This document shows, piece after piece, positions 56,627 through 64,000 of a stretch of DNA of 64,000 nt. The first letter of the stretch is position 1. Each line of letters opens with the position of its first letter. The DNA comes from Episyrphus balteatus (Eukaryota; Arthropoda; Insecta; Diptera; Syrphidae): the NCBI RefSeq assembly GCF_945859705.1, contig NC_079134.1, forward strand, positions 27,747,636-27,811,635, given 5' to 3'. Position numbers and translations under genes: made by a program. The notes beneath the pieces were generated by a model. It was not told the DNA's origin. It made no database searches and worked only from the letters and a program-made list of their open reading frames with translations.

Positions 56627-59600
56627 TTAATCAAGTTCAATGTGATTTTCAACAAAAAGATTCTGTGTATGTTTCTTCGACTCTTTCATTCTTTCATACG
56701 ACCTCAGCATATCTTCCATTGATATCGCCAACAAATCACTCGATGTTGCATCATGAAATTCTTCTGTATTTTCAGCCGCATTAATAGCGCTCTCATTATC
56801 CCTCATAAATTGTCTCATTCTATAAACCGAAGCATTTCGGCACATTTCTCTTAAATCAGATCCAGAGAAACCTTTGGTAAGTTTCGATAGACGATTAAAA
56901 TCGACTGATTCACTTATATTTTCCAATTCGAGAACAAGTTTCAAGATTTGCAAACGCTGTGCATCGGTGGGCAGGCCGATGTGGAATTGAGCTGGCATTC
57001 GGCGAAGAATTGCCTTATCGAGATCTTGGGGACGATTGGTTGCACCCATGACGATAACAGTCGATCCAGCTCGAGTGCTCAAACCATCCCACATCATCAT
57101 AAACTGAGTTTTCATCATGGCTGTGGCTTCGTGATCGTTTGTGCTACGATTACGAAGGAATGAATCAATTTCATCAATGAAAACGATACAAGGTTCCAAC
57201 TTGACGGCCAGCGAAAAGACTGCTGAAGCTAATTTTTGTGATTCACCATACCTAAAAAAAGATACAAAAAAAAGTGGTTGTTTGTAAAGTCGGTTTACGG
57301 GCGATAATTTTAAGTGATAACGTCATAAGAAAAAAGGTGTGCTTAAAAAAGATGATTTAAAAATTAATTTTTTGTCAACCTTCTTGTAAGAAAAATGTAT
57401 AACATAATAAAACCATCTCATATTATAGTACTTTAGCTAAAGATTAAGATTCACAAACGGAATAATTTTTTGAAGCATTTATAAGAAAAAGCTAAACAAA
57501 ATTATCTCTATTTTTTATCATTGTGTCATTTTTTTCATAATAAAAATCTAACAAAAAAAATTATAGGTATCATCTTGAAGCCTAATATTTTTTTTTAAAA
57601 TAAAACTATTTCAAGATTCTTTATGTTCTGTAAAAAGTATAATAATTATTTTTTGAAATTACTAATTTTTCAAGGAATTTTTTCTTGGCACAGCATTTGG
57701 TTAGAATTTTTACCTGACAACCCACTACAAATGTTATACTATTTGAAAGCTTATTATTTCATCTAAAAATATTCACCTTATTTATGTCTGTACGACATTT
57801 ACAAAAAAAAAACTGTAATTTTCGTAATGTAATCAGTTTTCTTAAAAACAACAACTAAAAACTAACTTTTTTTTCTTCCATCATTTGTTCATTTTTTGTT
57901 TATATGACAACCTATAACAAATTTTATATCATCGGAAAGCTTATAGGCTTAACTACATACACCACTTTTTGAAAAACTACAAAAGTGAATAGATTTTTTT
58001 TCTGGCTATCGCAATTGTTTTGTGATAAAGAGTATACAAATTGTTTTTTAGACCAAAAAATAAGCTTTCTGCATCATTTGTTTTAATTTTCTAGCCCGAA
58101 AAACTATACAAAAATGTGTTTGAAAATTTTCACTTTTGTACTTTTTCACTTTTTGAGCCAATGCAGTTAAGGCTTATCATTTCAAGCTTTAAAACATATC
58201 TATACGACGCCTCCAAAAACAATAACAATTTTTTAAAGCCAACCATGTTGAAATTTAAACTGAGATTACGGTATTTCCTTCGTGTACAGATCTACAGGCA
58301 TTTTGTGGTAGTTTTTGACTTTTTAAATTTAAAATTTTACAGCATACATATATCGTTATACATATATTATATGAATCATTAGAATATGGAATAAAGTCTA
58401 GTCAAATGCTCTAGGATCTAGGTAAATAGATGTCAAGTGTCAAAAAAGTTACCTCCGAATTCTGAATAAAAAAATGATTGAAATTTTTTACAAATATATT
58501 CCTGCCTATTTTCTAACTACTGTATTCATCTATGTATCAAAATAAAGTAGTTATTAATAAAAAACGGTTGAAAACGGTAAAAAAATTGGGTTAAAAGAAT
58601 TTTAGAAATCCGAACACGCATGCGCATTCTGTAAGCTAGAGATGTTTTAAAAATTCATAAAAAAACCGCTCCAAAAAAAACGTTAAAAAAGTATGTAGGT
58701 GTTTAAAAACATTTCGAAATTTAGGGCCTTAAAAATCCGTTTTTTGTATCTTTCCAGTGTCATCTTTCAAATTTGCAAAAAAAAATCCCTACATAAAATA
58801 ACAACTTTGACAAAGGTACTTTTCATTTTAGAAAACCGTTTAATGCCTATTGCATTGTTTTAACAAATTTATCTATCGATTAAAAAAAAAAAAACAACTC
58901 TACGACTAACCGCTTAGAAAATAATTTTTACTTCCGATATACATAAGTAGGTACTATATTATCAAGTTACGGTTCCAACGATTTTGTTCAAAAAATTCAA
59001 ATGTAAATTTTAAGACAAGGTCTATCTTTTAATGAAAATTTTTTTCAAAAATCATTATTAACAGTACCTGTCATATAACCGTTTTTTTTTTAATCCGATT
59101 TTCTCCAACACTACTAATTCGATTTCAACGAAATTTTTTGTAAAAAAGCATTTTTATAATTTTAATATACAGCCATGGACAGAGAAATAGCACACTATTG
59201 AGAAAAATCATGCGAATCGAATTTTAGATATTAGGAATGCTTTTTATAAATTTTTTTCTTTTGGTATATTATCGAAATAAAGTGATGGAGACAAAAATAT
59301 CTTAAAAGTACCGTTATTTTCTATATTTATTTGCACTAGCAATATAATGCTTTTTCTGTCTCTTTCGCTAGTGGACACAGAAATAGCACACATTTGTTTA
59401 ACCGTTAAGTTTTTATTCCGCGTTCAAAAGTTGTAGACGAAAATGCATTCATTTTATTGCTACTATTTAATTAACAAGTATTTTTGAAAAAAATAGGCAG
59501 AAAACATCATTAAACTGCGAAAAAAGGGAGAATTACTTTCGAGCCTCAAAGTCAAGGGAAAAATCCTTCTTAATTAGCTTAAACTCTAAATTTTTCGAAT

Positions 59601-61987
59601 AAATGATGGATAAAGCCATTTATTTGGAAAGAGCAAATAGAAATTTAAACTCTGAAATTAAATTGCGTTAACTTCTTCCCCGCAAAACTTCCATACGAGT
59701 GGATAGAGCGATCACAAAGAAACGCAAATGTGGGCCTTTTAAGTCATCTCGCACGATTTTGCCCGAAGTAAATATAGAATTCGGCGAAAAAAGTGTCAAG
59801 CAGACTTTTAAGAAGGATACTTAATGATGCTGAGTTGTACAGACAGGTAAGCAAGAAAAATCCAATGATATAAAAAGACACATGAAAGATCACCTAACAT
59901 TAGCTATAAAACATCTGAATAAAAACATGCTGTTTTGAATGAGAGTCTTTTGGAGTGATGAAATAAAGGTTAACCGCATTGGAACCGATGACAAAACATT
60001 TGTCCATCGCCTAAAATGTTATAAGGACAAGCCAAAGTATTATCTCAAGACTATGAAACTAAGAGGATAGGATTTGATGGTCTGGGGCGCATTTTCCTGG
60101 CATGGTAAGGACCCATTGGTTAGGTGGATGGCAAAATTGATAAATTCTTTTGTCTTAATATTACATTAGAATACCGACGAACCATATTTCTCGCCAGTTA
60201 ATCAGATATTCATACATGACAATCACCCAAACATGCATCAGAAATAGTACAAGATAGGTTTTCGGACGAAAAAATCGATGTTTGCACCTAGCCATCTCAA
60301 ATTCACAATCTTAACCCCATAGAAAACTTATAAATTGATGTCAAGGTTAAGCGTGGGAAAAGGAAATTCAAAAATTCAAACGATCTTTGGGCCAGAATCA
60401 AAGAAGCGTGGTGCCGTACTCCACAAAGTGGATACCAGACGTTAGTTGAAAGTTTACCAAAGAGGTGCGAAAGAACTTTGAAAAACTGTGGTCTACTAAC
60501 AAGTTACTAACTTAGTAGTATTGAATTTATTGGAAATTGTTAGAATTTTTGCTTAGAAATGATTATTTTTATGATTTTCGGAATGTGGGCTATTTCTTTG
60601 TCCACAAGAAAAAAGGGTATTCTCTAGAAATTATATTTTTAAAAATTGAATTGAAATAAAATAATTTATAATTATTAATTTTATGAATTCCCATAAGCTA
60701 ATGCATGCCCTGATGTAAAAATTGTAATATATAAGTTAATAGGTCCCAAATAAATCCAATTTTTGTAAGAAAAATCAAAAGTGTGCTATTTCTTTGTCCA
60801 TAGCTGTATGTAAGCCAAAATTAAAAATTAAAAAAAAAAATAATTTTTGGATTTTTACAAAAATGTTGAAAATTTTCGAAAACCGAACATTGATTTTTTT
60901 TGAAATCTTGGTTTTAGATGTTGATTGGTAGTTTCTTCAAAATAGCATACAAATTTTATTTAAATTTTGTTTTTTTAAAAAACGACTCTAACGATTTTGA
61001 ATTTTTTTTCTAAAACTTCTTTTCAATAAAAGAAATGAAATCACATACTTGTTTTGGAGATCAATTTTATTTCAGATGCTGTTTTTTTCATTTGAAAAAA
61101 GAATTTTTAGTTTTTATTTCAAACACATTTTTTAACTTTTCATTTAAATAAATTGTAGGAAACCCTAAGAGCAAGTTCGTGCGACCCGTGCATTTTTTTT
61201 ACCAACTTTTTTACCGCTATTTAATGATTGAATTTTTAACAATCGTGTTGATCAACCTAGTGTGGACCCAAATTAACAGTTTAATTTTAAAATTGCAATC
61301 TAACCTACTAATCACATCAAAAAGGTAGTGAAATGCCAACACTGCTATTAAATGTGATTTTGTAGTAAGAGTACATAAAGTAAATATGGGAATCCCCGAA
61401 CAACTTACCATTTGTCTGTGAGCATTGCCACATCCAGATTGATGAATCTCATGCCAGCTTCCTTTGCTGTAGCTTTGGCAATCAAGGTTTTACCACATCC
61501 AGGTGGTCCATGCAACAATACTCCCTTTGGAGCTTCCCATAATTTCGATTGATTAAACAAATCTCTATGCCTCACAGGCAATACAACAGACTCTCTCAAT
61601 TCCTGGATGACACTATCCAAACCGGCGATATCTTTCCAGCTGATTGGAATGTCATCGGGGACAACCAAGTGCGAGGCAATCATCAACTCATAATCGTTGA
61701 GAGTCTGTGTTTTCAATTCAAAGTTGCTTCCTTTGGCAAGTCTGCAGGCAAATGAAACGAATTATTGTTGTAATTCAACTTGACAATGGGAAATAATAAA
61801 TTTACCTTTTTAATTGCTCTTCAGCACGTATTTTAGCTTTACGTTTATTCTTGCTAGTTGGATCTATTTGTTTCATCATCCATTTGACTGAAAAATAGGT
61901 AACAACTGAAGCAAGCGATACGCGGATAATCATTTGGAAGATTTCATTGCGGCTGATTTGGGATCCGCCAAAATTAAAGTCACTCAT
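56627..61987 (-). CDS. nmd: ATAD1/Msp1-type AAA ATPase (379 aa)
   Basis: This family pulls mislocalised tail-anchored proteins out of mitochondrial and peroxisomal outer membranes as an ATP-driven hexamer. The model has three exons: 61987-61806, 61741-61409 and 57251-56627. All borders are GT-AG with matching phases (split Arg and Trp codons). The N-terminus MSDFNFGGSQ leads to one membrane segment at about 20-38 (IIRVSLASVVTYFSVKW), as usual for Msp1. The AAA domain has Walker A GPPGCGKT, Walker B IVFIDEID, the pore-loop KWYG across the exon 2/3 junction, sensor text GATNRPQDLD and the arginine-finger region ILRRMP. Length is close to the family norm (about 360-380). The Drosophila orthologue is no mitochondrial derivative (nmd). 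Intron 2 is 4.2 kb and carries nested repeats; the gene looks intact. Confidence 0.94.
57252..58921 (-). other. nmd intron 2, left part
   Basis: This AT-rich intronic DNA has loosely repeated text such as TATGACAACCTATAACAAAT near 57900 and CTGACAACCCACTACAAAT near 57715, each followed by GAAAGCTTAT. These look like old tandem or dispersed units. No coding exon was seen. Confidence 0.4.
58922..61192 (+). mobile_element. GTCY-type repeat element, copy 2, split by a Tc1 insertion
   Basis: Its left end (ACTTCCGATAT..AGGTACTATAT..ATCAAGTTA) and right end (GAGCAAGTTCGTGCGACCC) match copy 1 at 39634-40581. It lacks the microsatellite part, the sequence jumping from ATCAAGTTA to TTCCAACGATTTTG. At 59168-60808 a Tc1-like element interrupts it at a TA that is intact in copy 1 (near 40161). 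It lies in nmd intron 2. Confidence 0.65.
59170..60806 (+). mobile_element. Tc1-like element A2, longer sibling, in nmd intron 2
   Basis: The TA-flanked 1,637-bp element has ends CAGCCATGGACAGAGAAATA and, inverted, CAGCTATGGACAAAGAAATA. It is a sibling of the copy at 43474-44853 but keeps the region lost there. The plus-strand transposase is broken by stops and frameshifts yet shows VFWSDEIKVNRI, LMVWGAFSWHG, a third-acid region with LNPIENL, and DLWARIKEAW near the C-terminus. It is dead as a coding unit, with fairly well kept ends. Confidence 0.88.
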
Positions 61988-62327
61988 GGTTGTTGATTTG
62001 GAAAAACGTGGTTGCTCTTACCACTGTATTTGGTCAAAAAGAAATGTACTTTTAATTTTTTTTAGCGGTGAGTGATTATTGGTTAACTCGGTTTTTTGTT
62101 TGAACAACTGCTAAAAAAAAAGTTAAAAAAAAAAAATAATAAAAAAAAAGTAAACGTCATTTTTCAATGGTTTGTTTGATTTTCACGATTCGGTTTAAAG
62201 ATGATAACAAAATATAACCGCTTAAGCTGAGTGCACAACTACATTAAAAACTATTTTCTAAAGGCATTACTACATTGGCCACTTTTTGTTAAAGTACAAA
62301 AGTAGTGCTGAGCTAATTCTTTTATAG
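61988..62327 (-). promoter_or_regulatory. nmd upstream region
   Basis: About 340 bp separate the nmd ATG from the next transposon. The 5' UTR and promoter should be here. No clear TATA box or initiator was identified. A-rich runs occupy 62110-62150. Confidence 0.4.
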
Positions 62328-62820
62328 ATATCGTCGCCTCAATAAAATATTGTCGTATGTGCATACTACAATTTTTTCATACAAAATCTGTGTTTTTCTT
62401 CGTTCGGTAAATAATTGTCGTATGTGCTGTTTTTGCTACACATACAACAATATTTTACTGGAATTTCAGTAAACGTTTGTCGTATATTCCATAAGGAAAT
62501 ACACTGACGAGTGTAATTTCAGTTGCAATCAAGATGTCGAGCAGGTTGGACGAGGACCTGTGCCAAGTTTATCCGAGGAGCTTTATACTCTATTTTATGC
62601 ATACAAAGAGCATAAAATAGTTGTTTTATGATTTTATTAATTCAGCATACGTAACTACATATTGTAAGATGAATTCCTTTATGTCGATCCTTTAGGTTCC
62701 CTCAATGTTCCCAATCCAGTGACAATGTAAACTTGGCCCTACGAAATTTGTATGAAGCTTTTATCGTGCTATCTTTAAACTGTAATAATTTTAATTCAAC
62801 TTGAACAGTAACTTAATTTT

Positions 62821-63006
62821 ATACTACGTTTCCACCTACCCTAAATCCGAGACTTAGCTAAGTAGATTAAGCACAAATCTCGAGTTTTATTCTAAATCTC
62901 GGATTGAAAGTAGGTGAAAATCTTAGATTTAGGGTAGTTGAACCCAAATCTGAGATTAAGCGAAGTAAGCTAAATCTCAGATTTAGCGTAGGTGGAAACA
63001 TAGTAT
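62821..63006. mobile_element. MITE of 186 bp nested in the TIR element
   Basis: ATACTACGTTTCCACCTACC and ATACTATGTTTCCACCTACG are inverted ends, each continuing CTAAATC. The interior has several AAATCTGAGATT-like short palindromes. It is non-coding. Confidence 0.75.
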
Positions 63007-63134
63007 TAGTAAACTGTTATCTCATTAATTCTAAAATTGCTTTAAAAATAATGTACCTATTATTTTTTTTCTATTTATGTTAGTTTCTCTTTAAGAAAGA
63101 ATTTTGTTGTGAAGTATAGCACATAGTAATATAT

Positions 63135-63309
63135 CCGAATTTAGCGAAACCTCGATTTTAACAAAAAATAACACATACATCTCACTTCCAAATTAAAAAA
63201 GTTCTATCATTAGGTGAACTGCTTCTAAACCAATTCTAAGTTTAGAAGTTAGATGTATGTTATTTTACCATTGATGTTTTTGTTAAAATCGAGTTTCGCT
63301 AAACTCGGG
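63135..63309. mobile_element. MITE of about 175 bp nested in the TIR element
   Basis: CCGAATTTAGCGAAACCTCG then ATTTTAACAAAAA is mirrored by CCGAGTTTAGCGAAACTCGA then TTTTAACAAAAA. A further inverted pair, AATAACACATACATCTCACTT and AATAACATACATCTAACTT in shortened form, lies inside. The right flank is TTAA. Confidence 0.72.
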
Positions 63310-63582
63310 TTAAAAGAAAAAACCTTCTTCTATGTTTTTTCGCATTGAATTTGACATCTTTTTGTCGTATGTCGTAAACAAGTGTCGAATTAAACTTTGC
63401 TTATTTTTGTCGTATGTGTCATCAATTTGTCGTATGTGTTTGGCTAACAAATAGTTTCTGTGAAAACGTTACATACGACATCGGCATATTGGAGAAAATT
63501 GACTATTATTTGTTTTTGGATTGGAATATTGAAATAATTCTAACAAATTTCAATAGACATTATTTTATTGAGGCGACGATAT

Positions 63583-64000
63583 GCATATTTTGAAAATTTT
63601 GTGCTGATTGTTGGTGTTGCAAAAAAAATATAAAAAGCAAACAAAACTGACATTGGAATATTTTGAAGAAGAAGAATACAAATTAAAAAAATAAGAGAAT
63701 AAAAAAGGTATACAAAGTGCTGCGGTATACAAAATGTGTATATGTATGTATGTATAATGGTGCATAGAAATGCAATGTGTTGAAAAAACACCACGCTGAA
63801 TGAAAATTTGTATATGAACCACAACATAAGAACCAAGAAGTATTCACAATTCGATGCAACTGGTCTAGTATCATTGCAAAAGTGTAAAATCTTACAGCAC
63901 TACAACAACAAAATACACGGATTAAAATTTTACAACAGTCTTGTACTTGAGATATTAATAAAAATAAATAAATGAATTAAAAGTGAAAAAACTGCCCTTG
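63583..64000. other. AT-rich end of window
   Basis: No gene was seen. AGTATTCACAATTCGATGCA at about 63839 is also present near 53669, so part of this stretch belongs to a dispersed repeat. TATG repeats lie near 63736-63755. Confidence 0.4.

Larger units (their letters stand above)
62328..63582. mobile_element. TIR element with repeated TTGTCGTATGTG motif
   Basis: The ends ATATCGTCGCCTCAATAAAA are inverted and match for over 20 bp. TTGTCGTATGTG or close forms, in both orientations, occur at about 62350, 62414, 62440 (inverted), 62477, 63362, 63406, 63428 and 63468 (inverted), clustered in the outer parts. This is the layout of subterminal transposase-binding repeats. Two MITEs are nested in the interior. 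No transposase was found. The target duplication is unclear. Confidence 0.7.

Noticed and set aside
1..64000. CRISPR arrays, bacterial operons or origins
   Set aside because: Introns, LTR and DNA transposons and fly-type genes show this is insect nuclear DNA. No regularly spaced direct-repeat array was seen.

Overview
This window is nuclear DNA of an insect, most likely a higher fly (Diptera, Brachycera). It is strongly AT-rich and has spliceosomal introns with GT-AG borders, opa-type (CAG/CAA) glutamine repeats, a copia-like retrotransposon primed by half of the initiator tRNA, and closest gene matches (recalled, not searched) to Drosophila Pten and nmd. No prokaryotic features, CRISPR array, rRNA or convincing tRNA gene was seen. 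All exon models were made by hand from reading frame, splice sites and phase.

Genes. (1) Pten, minus strand: seven exons from 30612 down to 25125 encode the phosphatase and most of the C2 domain. An eighth exon (17269-13862) joins in the same phase and completes the last C2 strand, then adds a tail of about 1,100 residues rich in Ser, Thr, Gln and Asn. The full product would be about 1,466 aa, against about 400 in human and about 510 in Drosophila. (2) A BEN-domain nuclear protein (21349-23173, plus strand) lies inside the last Pten intron on the opposite strand. It has two PxDLS CtBP-binding motifs and resembles the Insensitive/Elba family. (3) The ATAD1/Msp1-type AAA ATPase nmd, minus strand, has three exons between 61987 and 56627. 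I recall Pten and nmd as close neighbours in Drosophila, which would make this partly conserved synteny.

Mobile elements make up much of the rest. An apparently intact copia-class element (2744-7195) has identical 170-bp LTRs and a 5-bp target duplication, and it sits inside an older MITE. The 35.8-61.2 kb stretch holds: a palindrome of two head-to-head dead Tc1 halves; an old Tc1 copy; two siblings of another Tc1 family, one nested in a GTCY-microsatellite repeat; a pogo-like element full of GGCCAAAGTCACCC motifs; a 1.5-kb foldback; two truncated LINEs; and a hAT-type MITE with an exact 8-bp duplication nested in another inverted-repeat element. Pten introns hold a TTAA-flanked palindrome and a decayed LINE. 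Upstream of nmd is a TIR element with repeated TTGTCGTATGTG and two nested MITEs.

Layout: 1-2.6 kb AT-rich intergenic; 2.6-7.2 kb MITE plus copia; 7.2-13.8 kb intergenic with small MITEs; 13.9-30.6 kb Pten with the nested BEN gene; 30.6-35.8 kb upstream DNA with a GC-richer patch; 35.8-56.6 kb repeat-dense; 56.6-62.0 kb nmd; 62.3-63.6 kb transposon; then AT-rich DNA to the end. The genes do not form a pathway: Pten is a lipid phosphatase, the BEN protein is probably a transcriptional repressor, and nmd is a mitochondrial/peroxisomal membrane extractase.
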